The translations under genes were made by a program, and so were the position numbers. From assembly GCF_004331435.1 (NCBI RefSeq), contig NZ_SJKA01000019.1:1-64000 (forward strand): DNA of 64,000 nt. The letters run 5' to 3'. Shown piece by piece: positions 50,531-58,920 of this stretch (its first letter is position 1; every line of letters begins with the position of its first letter). Origin of the DNA: Kribbella sindirgiensis (GTDB lineage Bacteria; Actinomycetota; Actinomycetes; Propionibacteriales; Kribbellaceae). Under the pieces are notes generated by a model. The model did not search any database. It saw nothing but the letters and a program-made list of their open reading frames with translations, and had not been told where the DNA came from.

Positions 50531-51484
50531 CTACTTCACGGTTTCGGGTTGCCAGCGGGCGAGATCGGTGGCGGAGATGAGCCCGGTGACGCGGCCGTGC
50601 CCATCCACCACGGGAACGGCCCTGCACGGGGTTCTGGCCAGAACCGCCGCGAGTTCGCGGACCGGAGTGTCTTCGGTCACGGTGACGACGTCGGTGTTCA
50701 TCACTTCCCAGACCCGGTGCGGCACCGGCCGTGGCGGCGCCTCGGCAAGTGCCGGCCGGACATGGTGACGCCGGAGCGAGACAGTGTCCCCGCGGCACGG
50801 CTCGAGTGCCACGACCAGGTCCGCGGGCGTCAGGATCGGCGCGCCGAGATCGGGCTCGCCAAGAGCGCGCCGGATGGTGGCGTGCAGTCGCGGATCGGGG
50901 GATCCGGACGGAAGCAGACGACGCAGCAGACGTCCCAGCGCGCGAGTGTCCGCGAGTTCACCGTTGCCCGGGTCGTCGTCGGTGTTCTGATGCTGCAGAA
51001 CGGCGTCCAGGCCGGTGCCGAGAACCTTGACCAATCCTGCCTGGCTCCAGACGATCGAATCGGCGGTGAGGTGGCGGTGCTGGACCCCGCCGGCGTGGGC
51101 GGTGGCCAGTGCATCCGCGGTCTCGGCGATCAGCTCGACCGCGAGCCCTGTGCTGAGCCGGCCCGCGGCCAGCAGCATGGACAAGGTTTGGCCAGGTACC
51201 CACTCGGTGACGACGTACGGGCCGGCGACATCGAGATCGAGGATGCGCGTCAACCTGTCGTCCTGGAGCCGGCTCAGCCGGCGGACGACAGTGGCGAGTT
51301 CGTCCAGCTGACGGTCGGTGTCCGCCCGGACCAGATGAACCGCCACCGGGCGTCCCAACCGCTCGTCGACGGCCCGCCAGATCTCGACCCGGGGACGGAT
51401 CGCGAGCAACCGGTCCAACCGGTACCGGCCGCTGACCCGCAGGCGATCATCGCGCGCCACCGCTAGCGGAGCTGACAGATCCAT
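50531..51484 (-). CDS. Pseudokinase-CBS fusion protein
   Basis: The 317-residue protein has a serine/threonine-kinase-like fold (about residues 15-215) in which the key residues are lost: VAVHLV replaces the VAIK lysine, HRHLTADS replaces HRDLKPxN and LGTG replaces DFG. A single CBS motif pair-half (about 255-312, VMNTDVVTVTEDTPVREL) ends the protein. It is therefore probably a catalytically dead scaffold that reads adenine-nucleotide state. The gene lies 43 nt after structured RNA copy 3 and before a USP. I know of no characterised homologue with this fusion. Confidence 0.78.
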   Translation of the reverse strand: MDLSAPLAVARDDRLRVSGRYRLDRLLAIRPRVEIWRAVDERLGRPVAVHLVRADTDRQLDELATVVRRLSRLQDDRLTRILDLDVAGPYVVTEWVPGQTLSMLLAAGRLSTGLAVELIAETADALATAHAGGVQHRHLTADSIVWSQAGLVKVLGTGLDAVLQHQNTDDDPGNGELADTRALGRLLRRLLPSGSPDPRLHATIRRALGEPDLGAPILTPADLVVALEPCRGDTVSLRRHHVRPALAEAPPRPVPHRVWEVMNTDVVTVTEDTPVRELAAVLARTPCRAVPVVDGHGRVTGLISATDLARWQPETVK

Positions 51485-51526
51485 TGGTGCCCCCTGATCC
51501 GCATGCCGGTCTTCTCCGCGCAGGGT

Positions 51527-51626
51527 GGCGAGGAGGATCGCGCCCGGACGTCACACGGGAGCCGAACCTCGGCCCCGGTTTCGTGTCCCAGATCCCGGAG
51601 GTGCGACGTCACCGATCCTCCCCGCC
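51527..51626 (-). ncRNA. Structured RNA element, copy 3 (box-controlled sRNA or leader)
   Basis: On the minus strand the 100-nt element opens with GGCGGGGAGGATCG and closes with CGATCCTCCTCGCC, a 14-bp stem with one mismatch. GACGTCGCAC pairs with GTGTGACGTC as the inner stem. A GCCGA-GGT-TCGGC hairpin sits inside, in a different place from the GNRA hairpin of copies 1 and 2. Orientation follows from its promoter: boxes and -10 lie to the right with the same spacing as in the other copies. The pseudokinase-CBS gene starts 43 nt downstream. Confidence 0.65.
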
Positions 51627-51632
51627 GTACCC

Positions 51633-51698
51633 AGTCGACCTCGCCGCACCCGCCGACGCACAGGGCCCATCGGCCTCGTCCGGCGGGACCTTGGTCCC
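51633..51698 (-). promoter_or_regulatory. Tandem boxes and -10 driving structured RNA copy 3
   Basis: On the minus strand the far box is GGGACCAAGGTCCC (51685-51698) and the near box GAGGCCGATGGGCCCT (51662-51677), 22 bp apart. TCGACT (51633-51638) occupies -12 to -7 of the element start at 51626. Confidence 0.7.
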
Positions 51699-51708
51699 CG
51701 GGCCGGCG

Positions 51709-51927
51709 TCAGCCGGCGTGGTCGTGCAGGGGGTTCAGTTCCTCGGCGGTGAGAATGTGGGTGCCGGGGCCGGGGATGAAGAACGACTCGGTGCCGGTGT
51801 CGCTCCACCGGACGAGGTACGGCGGTTCGCCGCCCGGACCGTGGACTTCCAGGATCAGCCCGTGCCGCTTGTGCTCGTTCAGATGGGTGCTCTCGACGAT
51901 CAGCCAATTTCCGGGTGCTGCCTTCAT
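51709..51927 (-). CDS. DUF1918-family small protein
   Basis: The 72-residue protein matches DUF1918: WLIVEST, then RHGLILEVHGPGGEPPYLVRW, FFIPGPGTHI. The family is an SH3-like barrel found in actinobacteria, of unknown role, often near stress genes. The ATG follows GAGAGGAGTTGTC. A box centred at 51987 and GAGCTT (51951-51956) predict a start near 51944. Confidence 0.9.
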   Translation of the reverse strand: MKAAPGNWLIVESTHLNEHKRHGLILEVHGPGGEPPYLVRWSDTGTESFFIPGPGTHILTAEELNPLHDHAG

Positions 51928-51950
51928 GACAACTCCTCTCTCTCACCTGC

Positions 51951-52044
51951 AAGCTCGCACGCTCGCTCTGCCCGGACCAGGTCCGTTGGTCACCGAAGTC
52001 GGGACGTTGGTCCCTGCTCCGGCGGCCACCCGGACCGTGATGCT
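51951..52044. promoter_or_regulatory. Divergent promoter region between DUF1918 and V/A-ATPase operon
   Basis: GGTCCGTTGGTCACC (51980-51994) with GAGCTT (51951-51956, minus) serves DUF1918. GGGACGTTGGTCCCT (52001-52015) with GATGCT (52039-52044) predicts an ATPase-operon start at 52051, giving an 11-nt leader that begins with GGAGGTG, a Shine-Dalgarno at the very 5' end. Confidence 0.68.
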
Positions 52045-52061
52045 CAGGGGGGAGGTGTCCG

Positions 52062-52496
52062 ATGAGCACCATGCTGGATCGGCTGCGGCGCTTTCGCCCC
52101 GTCGGAACGCCGGGTGGCGCGGGACCCGTCGGCGTACCGGTGGACACCCGTGCCGGTGTGCCGACCGAACTCGTCGCCGTCTTCGCGGCACTCGACGCGG
52201 TGATCGCCGACTGTGCGGACATCCGTTCCCAAGCGACCGAACGGGCCACAGCCCTCGTTGCGACCGCGCAGGCCGACGCCGCCGGAATGGCCGCGGATGC
52301 TCGTGCCCGGGCGACCGGTGAGCGGGCGGAGGTGGCGGCGGCGATCCAGGCCCGCGGTGACGCGGCGGTCGATCGGACCCTGGCGACCGCGGTGGCTGAC
52401 GCGACCCACCTCGAGCGGGCCGGCCGGCAGCGGATGGACCGTCTGGTCGCGTTGGTGCTGGATCAGCTCCGTGCCGATGTGCGGGGGACGGTCTGA
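52062..52496 (+). CDS. V/A-type ATPase stalk subunit G/H-like protein
   Basis: The 144-residue protein is a long Ala/Arg/Glu/Asp-rich helix (about residues 38-140) typical of peripheral-stalk subunit G/H, which pairs with subunit E. Its place as first gene of an A/V-ATPase operon supports this. The sequence itself is low in complexity, so assignment leans on context. An in-frame ATG at 52071 is an alternative. The stop shares a base with the next ATG. Confidence 0.7.
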   Translation: MSTMLDRLRRFRPVGTPGGAGPVGVPVDTRAGVPTELVAVFAALDAVIADCADIRSQATERATALVATAQADAAGMAADARARATGERAEVAAAIQARGDAAVDRTLATAVADATHLERAGRQRMDRLVALVLDQLRADVRGTV

Positions 52497-53422
52497 TGGG
52501 CGCGGGCTGGGTGGCGGCGACCGTCCGGGCGAAAGCGATGGCCCGTCGCCGGATCGGGGCCGGCGCGGCACGGCGGCTCGCGTCGTCCCCAGGATTACCC
52601 GACGCACTCCGCCTGCTCGACGGTACGGCGTACGCCCGCGCAGCCGCACCAGGTACGACGCTGCCCGAGGCGGAGCACCAGGTCGCGGCCGCGGAGGTGT
52701 GGCAGTTGCGGGTCTTGTCCGGCTGGCTGCCCAGAGCGGCGAGTGGTCTGGCTCGGGCACTCGGTGGACGCTACGAGCTCGCGAACATCGAGGCGCATGC
52801 CCGGGCTTTGGCCGCGCCGGGACAACGGCGGACGTACCACGAACTCGGCAGCCTCGCGTTGTCGTGGCCGAGGATCGTCGCGACGATGTCGGCGGACGAG
52901 CTGCGGCGTGCGCTGGCCGCGTCACCGTGGGGTGACACCGGTGAAGCGACAGCTGGGACGCTGCACGACGTCCTGGTGTTGCGCTGGCTGCGGATGGTCG
53001 CGGCCGAAGCCCCGCAGGCGACGGGATGGGTGTCGGGCGCCGCGGTCCTGGTGGCCGCAAAACAGTTGCTGGTAGCAACCAGAGGGCCGAGCGACAGCTT
53101 CGTGCGGGCAGCTGCCCCGCTGATCGGATCCGACTGGGTGCGCGCCGGATCACTGGCGGATCTGCAACGTTCGACGCCGGTCGCGGGCCACTGGGTTCTG
53201 GTCGGAGTCAGCACTCCCGCGGATCTCTGGCTGGCCGAGGCACGGCTGGCCGCCCGGATCGAGGCGGACGGATTCCGCCTTCTGCGCCAGGGCACCCCGG
53301 GAGTCGACCCGATCCTGGGTGCGGTGGCGATCCTGGCGGTTGACGGCTGGCGGGTGCGGGTTGCGCTCGGCGATGCGTCGTACGGCGCCGGACCGGGTGA
53401 GGTGCTCGATGTCTTGGCGTGA
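52496..53422 (+). CDS. V/A-type ATPase subunit C (d-like)
   Basis: The 308-residue, almost all-helical protein resembles the V-ATPase subunit C/AtpC funnel that links the rotor shaft to the c-ring (RYELANIEAHARALA is the most family-like segment). Length is near the usual 320-350. The TGA/ATG junction with the stalk gene and the overlap with the subunit I gene make it part of the operon. Its role as a coupling element is inferred from family and order. Confidence 0.8.
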   Translation: MGAGWVAATVRAKAMARRRIGAGAARRLASSPGLPDALRLLDGTAYARAAAPGTTLPEAEHQVAAAEVWQLRVLSGWLPRAASGLARALGGRYELANIEAHARALAAPGQRRTYHELGSLALSWPRIVATMSADELRRALAASPWGDTGEATAGTLHDVLVLRWLRMVAAEAPQATGWVSGAAVLVAAKQLLVATRGPSDSFVRAAAPLIGSDWVRAGSLADLQRSTPVAGHWVLVGVSTPADLWLAEARLAARIEADGFRLLRQGTPGVDPILGAVAILAVDGWRVRVALGDASYGAGPGEVLDVLA

Positions 53423-54728
53423 CGCGGTCCGCCCGGTCCGGATGCAGCGGATCGCGCTCGTCGGGCCATGCACGCACCAGCGCGACTTTCTGGACCGGCT
53501 GAGTTCCACGGGCGTCGTCGAGCTGGATCCGGTGCGGCCCGACATCGAGCTCGCGGTGGTCGCGGACCGGCAGCCCGATTGGTCGGATCGCGAACTGGAG
53601 CTCCGCCGACGGACGGCACAGGCTGTTCCTCATGGACCCGTGACTGCGCTGCTGGGCTGGACGCCGGCCGCCGCGCTGTCGGAGGTGACGGAAGCGCTGA
53701 CGCCTGCCGGAGGGGCCGCCGTACCGCTTCCGCCGCCCCCTGGTGTCCAACCGCCGACTCTCTTGCGGCAGCGAGGACGTGGCCGGTCGTTCGAGGTCCT
53801 GGTGCAGACCTACACCACGGTTCCGTACGCCGATATCGATCCCGCCCTCGTGGCCGGACTCGCCTACGTTGCGATGTTCGGGATGATGTTCGGCGACGTC
53901 GGCCACGGACTGCTGCTCCTGCTCGGCGCCGTGATCGTCCGGAGCGGGCGCTTCGCCCGGCTGGCGAAGCTCCGCCCGGCTTGGCCGTTCCTCGCCGGCG
54001 CCGGCGTTGCCAGCATCGCGTTCGGTGTGCTGTACGGCGAGATGTTCGGGCCGACCGGCCTCATTCCGGTCGTGTGGCTGTCACCGGTGGACGACGTCAT
54101 CCCGTTGCTGCTGACCGCCCTCGGCGTGGGTGCGGTCTTGCTCGGAGGCGCCTATGGGCTGGGCATCGTGAACCGCTTCCGTGAAGGTGGCTGGGCGTTC
54201 GCGCTCTACGCGCGCACCGGGATCGCCGGCGCGCTGCTGTTCCTCGCCCTCGGCTGCGTTGCCGGGGGCGTCTACTTCGGCAGTGGCTGGCTGCTCGTCG
54301 GTGCGGTCGTGCTCGGGGTCGCGGGTCTGGTGCTCACTTTCCTCGGTCTGCTCGCCGCGACGGGTGGCGGCGGTGCCGGCGTACTGCAGGCGATCGTCGA
54401 GCTGTTCGACGTCGTCGTCCGGCTGGGATCGAACGTCGTCTCGTTCGCGCGGCTGGCCGCCTTCGGCCTCACGCATGCGGCGCTCGGAGCCATCGTCTGG
54501 CAAGGCACCGTGGCGTTGTGGGACAGCGGATCGGTACCGGGACGTCTGGGCGCCGGGCTGGTGCTGATCGCGGGGACGAGCATCGCCTTCGCGCTCGAGG
54601 CGCTGGTGGCGGGGATCCAGGCGCTTCGGCTCGAGTACTACGAACTGTTCTCGCGGGTGTTCGACACGGACGGGCGCCCGTTCCGGCCGTGGCGGCTGCC
54701 GGCGGAGGACACGGAGGTGACATCGTGA
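53409..54728 (+). CDS. V/A-type ATPase subunit I (a-like), short form
   Basis: The ATG at 53409 overlaps subunit C by 14 nt and gives 439 residues, much shorter than the usual 600-700. The C-terminal membrane part is complete, with VPYADIDPALVAGLAYVAMF, GMMFGDVGHGLLLLL and the helix SNVVSFARLAAFGLTHAAL carrying the essential Arg. The reduction is in the cytosolic N-terminal arm (about 140 residues instead of about 300). It forms the ion half-channels against the c-ring. No frameshift is apparent upstream. Confidence 0.88.
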   Translation: MSWRDAVRPVRMQRIALVGPCTHQRDFLDRLSSTGVVELDPVRPDIELAVVADRQPDWSDRELELRRRTAQAVPHGPVTALLGWTPAAALSEVTEALTPAGGAAVPLPPPPGVQPPTLLRQRGRGRSFEVLVQTYTTVPYADIDPALVAGLAYVAMFGMMFGDVGHGLLLLLGAVIVRSGRFARLAKLRPAWPFLAGAGVASIAFGVLYGEMFGPTGLIPVVWLSPVDDVIPLLLTALGVGAVLLGGAYGLGIVNRFREGGWAFALYARTGIAGALLFLALGCVAGGVYFGSGWLLVGAVVLGVAGLVLTFLGLLAATGGGGAGVLQAIVELFDVVVRLGSNVVSFARLAAFGLTHAALGAIVWQGTVALWDSGSVPGRLGAGLVLIAGTSIAFALEALVAGIQALRLEYYELFSRVFDTDGRPFRPWRLPAEDTEVTS

Positions 54729-55102
54729 GGGAGTTCCTGCGTCGACACCCGTGGGCGGCGGTCCTGGTGACCGTGGTGAACCTTTTGCTGCTGACCGGGG
54801 CGGTCGCTCTGCTGATCTCCATCGTGACCGCCGACTGGGGGTTCGCCGCGGGGCGGCCCGACGCGGCGGCAGGCCAGGCGGTGCAGGCGAATGGGTCCGC
54901 GCTGCTCGGCGCGGCGATCGCGGTGGCCGGTTCGGCGATCGGGGCCGGGATCGCGGTCGCCTACACCGGTGCGGCCGCGCTGGCCGCGATGAGCGAGCGG
55001 CCGGAGCTGTTCGGTCGGGCGATGGTGGTGGTCGGGCTCGCGGAAGGGATCGCGATCTACGGCCTGATCGTGGCGATCATCCTGGTCGGAGAGGCACGAT
55101 GA
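54725..55102 (+). CDS. V/A-type ATPase c-ring subunit (K)
   Basis: The GTG at 54725 overlaps the subunit I stop. The 125-residue protein has an extra N-terminal helix (about 8-32, possibly a signal/anchor) and the classic hairpin: LLGAAIAVAGSAIGAGIAVA and VVVGLAEGIAIYGLIVAIIL, the latter with the ion-carrying Glu. The Gln found in Na+-binding rings such as that of Enterococcus hirae is not seen, so protons are the likelier ion. This is an inference. Confidence 0.9.
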   Translation: MREFLRRHPWAAVLVTVVNLLLLTGAVALLISIVTADWGFAAGRPDAAAGQAVQANGSALLGAAIAVAGSAIGAGIAVAYTGAAALAAMSERPELFGRAMVVVGLAEGIAIYGLIVAIILVGEAR

Positions 55103-55314
55103 CGAAGGTCGCCGTCCTGGGTGAGCCGATTCGTACGGCAGGCTACGGGCTCGCCGGTATCACGTTGCTCGCGGCAACTACAGCCGAGGAGGTACGGCGT
55201 CAGTGGCGCGAGCTGCCCGCGGACGTCGGCATCGTCCTGCTGACCCCTGCGGCTGCCGAGGCGCTCGGCCCGCTCGACATCTCTCAGGTACTGACGGTGG
55301 TGCTTCCGCCATGA
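55099..55314 (+). CDS. V/A-type ATPase subunit F
   Basis: The 71-residue protein (MTKVAVLGEPIRTAGYGLAG, then VGIVLLTPAAAEAL) fits the small Rossmann-like subunit F that binds the central shaft, but is shorter than the usual 100 residues because the C-terminal helix is missing or reduced. Overlaps with both neighbouring genes fix the start and stop. Confidence 0.82.
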   Translation: MTKVAVLGEPIRTAGYGLAGITLLAATTAEEVRRQWRELPADVGIVLLTPAAAEALGPLDISQVLTVVLPP

Positions 55315-55838
55315 TCAGGCCGTTGTCAGCTGACGCCGCTGCGGCTCTCGCGCCGGTTCGGGCAGCATTGCTCGCCGCGGCGAGCGCCGACGCTGACGAG
55401 GTCGTCCGCCGTGCCGAGGCGCAGCGGAGCGAACTGCTCGCGCGGGCCCGCCGTACGGCGGACGAGCTCGTCGCCGCTGCGCGCGCGGAGGGAGAAGCCG
55501 ACGCGACGGCGATCCTGGCGGTCCGGCTGGCGCAGAGCCGGCGGGAGGCGCGCCGGTCGGCACTGTCCGCGCAGCGCGCACTGTACGACGAGCTCCGCGA
55601 CCGGTGCCGGGCGGCCGCGGCGGTGCTCGCCGGAACCGCTGAATACCAAGGACTTCGGCGGCAGTTGGCCGACCGGGCGCGGGAGCAGCTGGGATCGGAC
55701 GCGGACGTGGTGGACAGTCCGGACGGAGGCATCGTGGCGTCGGCCGGTACCGAGCGCGTCGACCTGAGTCTGCCGGTGCTGGTGGATCGTGCGCTGGCCC
55801 GATCGGGACCGGAGGTGGCGGCGCTGTGGACGGCGTGA
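55311..55838 (+). CDS. V/A-type ATPase subunit E
   Basis: The 175-residue protein has a long N-terminal helix rich in Ala, Arg and Glu (about residues 8-110) and a small C-terminal alpha/beta part (DADVVDSPDGGIVAS), the pattern of peripheral-stalk subunit E. It should dimerise with the G/H-like protein encoded first in the operon. The stop overlaps the subunit A start by 13 nt. Confidence 0.82.
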   Translation: MIRPLSADAAAALAPVRAALLAAASADADEVVRRAEAQRSELLARARRTADELVAAARAEGEADATAILAVRLAQSRREARRSALSAQRALYDELRDRCRAAAAVLAGTAEYQGLRRQLADRAREQLGSDADVVDSPDGGIVASAGTERVDLSLPVLVDRALARSGPEVAALWTA

Positions 55839-57544
55839 CACGGCAGGGCCGGGTTCATCGAGTCGACGGCCCGCTCGTCGAGGCCCACGACCTGCCGGAG
55901 GCGTCGATGTACGAGGTCGTGGAGCTGGGGGAGCAGCGGATTCCGGCCGAGGTGGTCGCGATCGACGGCACGAAGCTCACCCTGCAGGCGTTCGAGTACA
56001 CCGGCGGGCTGATGGCCGGCGACGTGGTTCGCCGTACCGGGAGGCCGCTGTCCGCGAGGCTGGGTCCTGGCCTCCTTGGACGGGTCTTCGACGGACTGCT
56101 GCGACCGTTGTCGTCGGCACCTACCTGGTTGTCCCCCCAGACTCTGGCGTCGGGTGAGCAACAGTCCACCCGCTGGCACTTCGTGCCGAACGCAGCGCCG
56201 GGGGAGGAGCTCCGTCCGGGGGCATTGCTGGGGGTGGTGGCTGACACCGGCGCGATCGAGCATCGGGTGCTGGTGCCGCCGGGAGTGAGCGGCGAGCTGA
56301 GGTATCTGGCCGAGGCCGGAAAGGTGCCGGAGGGCGCGGCGGTGGCGCGAATCGGACCGACGGAGATCGGGTTGTTCGAGCAGTGGCCGGTCCGGCGGCC
56401 ACGGCCGTTCGCCTTCCGGGAGGAGACCTTCGCTCCGCTGCACACCGGGCAACGCGTGCTGGACCTGCTCTTCCCGATCGGTGCCGGCTCGAGTACCGCC
56501 GTACCCGGTGGCTTCGGTACCGGGAAGACCGTCCTTCTGCAGCAGCTCGCGAAGTGGTGCGACGCCGACGTCATCGTGTACGTCGGCTGTGGGGAGCGAG
56601 GCAACGAGATGGCCGACGTACTCGGCGACCTGGCCGAACTCACCGATCCGCGCACCGGCGGCCGGATGATCGATCGCACGGTGATCCTGGCGAACACGTC
56701 GAACATGCCGATGATGGCGCGGGAGGCGAGCGTCTTCACCGCGATCACGGTTGCGGAGTACTTCCGGGACATGGGCTACCACGTGGTCGTGGTGGCCGAC
56801 TCGACCTCCCGGTGGGCGGAGGCGCTGCGTGAGTTCGCCTCCCGTACCGGCGCGCTGCCCGCGGAGGAGGGGTATCCGGCCGACTTGTCCTCGTCGCTCG
56901 CGGCGTTCTACGAGCGCGCCGGCCGAGTACGCACCGAGGGCGGCCGAGTCGCGGCAGTCACCGTGGTCGGTGCGGTCTCGCCGCCCGGTGGGGATCTGAC
57001 CGAGCCGGTCACGACGGCAACGGAGCGCTTCGTCCGGGGGGTGTGGTCCCTGGATCGCGATCTTGCGTACTCGCGGCACTATCCGGCGGTCAGCTGGTCG
57101 GCGTCGTACTCGCATGACGCCGAGGCGGTGGCGGCGTGGCAGTCCGGTCACGGCAATCCCGGCTGGGCGGCGCGCCGGGCGCGGGCCATGACCGTGCTGG
57201 CGGAGGCCGCGCGGCTGAGTGAACTCGCCGAGATCGTCGGTACGAGGACGTTGCCGGGGCGGGAGCGGATGACGATCTTGGGCGGCAGGTTGTTGCGGGA
57301 CGCCGTCCTCGCGCAGAGTGCCCTGAGCCCGGTCGACGCGACGTGCTCCGGCGAGCGCGGCGCGGCGCTGCTGCAGCTCGTCCTCGATGTCGTCGACCGG
57401 TGCATGACGTTGGTCGATCGCGGAGTGGCCGCGACCGAGGTCGAGCAGTTCGACTTCGGTGCGCTGGTGCGGGCCCGCGAGGAAGCTCCTGATCTGGCCG
57501 TGTGCCGGACGGCGATCACGACGGCTCTGGAGGCGTTGGCATGA
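55826..57544 (+). CDS. atpA (V/A type): V/A-type ATPase catalytic subunit A
   Basis: The GTG start at 55826 lies inside the subunit E end. The 572-residue protein has the non-homologous region absent in F-type beta subunits, Walker A GGFGTGKTVLLQQ, YVGCGERGNEMADVL with the catalytic Glu, and VVVADSTSRWAEALRE. It hydrolyses or makes ATP at the head. V/A-type enzymes are rare in actinobacteria, which normally rely on F-type ATP synthase. Confidence 0.95.
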   Translation: MDGVTRQGRVHRVDGPLVEAHDLPEASMYEVVELGEQRIPAEVVAIDGTKLTLQAFEYTGGLMAGDVVRRTGRPLSARLGPGLLGRVFDGLLRPLSSAPTWLSPQTLASGEQQSTRWHFVPNAAPGEELRPGALLGVVADTGAIEHRVLVPPGVSGELRYLAEAGKVPEGAAVARIGPTEIGLFEQWPVRRPRPFAFREETFAPLHTGQRVLDLLFPIGAGSSTAVPGGFGTGKTVLLQQLAKWCDADVIVYVGCGERGNEMADVLGDLAELTDPRTGGRMIDRTVILANTSNMPMMAREASVFTAITVAEYFRDMGYHVVVVADSTSRWAEALREFASRTGALPAEEGYPADLSSSLAAFYERAGRVRTEGGRVAAVTVVGAVSPPGGDLTEPVTTATERFVRGVWSLDRDLAYSRHYPAVSWSASYSHDAEAVAAWQSGHGNPGWAARRARAMTVLAEAARLSELAEIVGTRTLPGRERMTILGGRLLRDAVLAQSALSPVDATCSGERGAALLQLVLDVVDRCMTLVDRGVAATEVEQFDFGALVRAREEAPDLAVCRTAITTALEALA

Positions 57545-58920
57545 ACGATCTTGAGTACGGCGACGTACGGTCACTGGAGGGATCGCTGCTGGTGGTCCGG
57601 GGCGTTCGTGGGGCCGGCTGGGACGAGTCGGCGGTGATCAGGGTCGATGACGGCAGCGAACGGCACGGTGTGGTGCTGGAAGTGGCCGACGATCTCGCCG
57701 TACTGCAGGTGCTGGAAGGGACAGCCGGGATGCGCCCCGGCGGGGTGCGGGTGCGGTTCAGCGGTAGCCCGTTCCGGGTTCCGCTCGGCCGGGCCTGGCT
57801 CGGCCGGACCTGCGACGGCCGTGGCGAGCCACTCGACGGCGGCCCACCGATTCTCGGTACGGCGACGGCCGCGGTGAACGGATGGCCGCTGAATCCGGTC
57901 GAGCGCGAGCCACCGCGGGAACCGGTGCTCACCGGGGTCTCGGGGATCGATGCCCTGACGACGGTCGTGCGCGGGCAGAAGTTGCCGATCTTCTCGGTGC
58001 CGGGACTGCCACACCTGCGGCTGGCCACCCAGATCGCGGCGCAGTCGTCGGCCGCCGGTGATCCCTTCGTGGTCGTCTTCGCGGCGATGGGACTGCCGCA
58101 TGCCGATATCGACTTCGTCCGTACGGCGTTGGACGAGCGGGCCGCGGCGGGCGAGCTGGTGATGGTGCTGAACAGCGCGGACGACCCGGTGATCGAACGT
58201 TTGCTCACACCGCGGATCGCGTTGACCGTTGCCGAGCAGCTGGCCTTTGTCGAGGGCAGTCACGTGCTGGTGGTGATGTCCGACATGACCAGCTACTGCG
58301 AGGCGGTCCGCGAAGTCGCGGCGGCACGCCAGGAGATCCCGGCGCGGCGGGCGTACCCGGGCTACCTGTACAGCGATCTGGCGTCGCTGTACGAGCGGTG
58401 CGGCCGGATCCGCGGGCGGCCGGGGTCCGTGACGATCATGCCGGTGCTCACCATGCCGGCCGGCGACATCACGCATCCGGTACCTGATCTGACCGGCTAC
58501 ATCACCGAGGGACAGATCGTTCTCGCCGAGGAGCTGAACGCGCGCGGTCTGTACCCGCCGCTCGACGTACTGGGCTCGCTGTCGCGCCTCATGCGGCACG
58601 GCGCCGGTCCGGGACGGACCCGGGACGATCATCTGGAGATCGCCGCGCAGGCCGTTGCCGCGCTGGCGCGGGCCCGGCAGGCGGCCGAGCTGGCCGACCT
58701 GATCGGGACCGGTGCGTTGAGCGACACCGACCGTGGCTACCTCGCCTATGCCACCGCGCTCGAGGACTCCTTGCTGCGGCAGCGGCCGGACGACTGCCGG
58801 ACGTTCGACGACACCCTCGATCGGCTGTGGCAGGCGGTGTCCGTACTGCCCCGGCGGGAACTGACCATGGTGTCCAAGGCACTCCTGGCGTCGCACCTTC
58901 CGGCAGCAGGTGCCCGATGA
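57541..58920 (+). CDS. atpB (V/A type): V/A-type ATPase regulatory subunit B
   Basis: The 459-residue non-catalytic subunit has GVSGIDALTTVVRGQKLPIFSV (the degenerate P-loop region), VVVFAAMGLPHADIDF, SDMTSYCEAVREVAAARQEIPARRAYPGY and YPPLDVLGSLSRLM, all family signatures. It alternates with subunit A in the head. The start overlaps the subunit A stop (ATGA). Confidence 0.95.
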   Translation: MNDLEYGDVRSLEGSLLVVRGVRGAGWDESAVIRVDDGSERHGVVLEVADDLAVLQVLEGTAGMRPGGVRVRFSGSPFRVPLGRAWLGRTCDGRGEPLDGGPPILGTATAAVNGWPLNPVEREPPREPVLTGVSGIDALTTVVRGQKLPIFSVPGLPHLRLATQIAAQSSAAGDPFVVVFAAMGLPHADIDFVRTALDERAAAGELVMVLNSADDPVIERLLTPRIALTVAEQLAFVEGSHVLVVMSDMTSYCEAVREVAAARQEIPARRAYPGYLYSDLASLYERCGRIRGRPGSVTIMPVLTMPAGDITHPVPDLTGYITEGQIVLAEELNARGLYPPLDVLGSLSRLMRHGAGPGRTRDDHLEIAAQAVAALARARQAAELADLIGTGALSDTDRGYLAYATALEDSLLRQRPDDCRTFDDTLDRLWQAVSVLPRRELTMVSKALLASHLPAAGAR

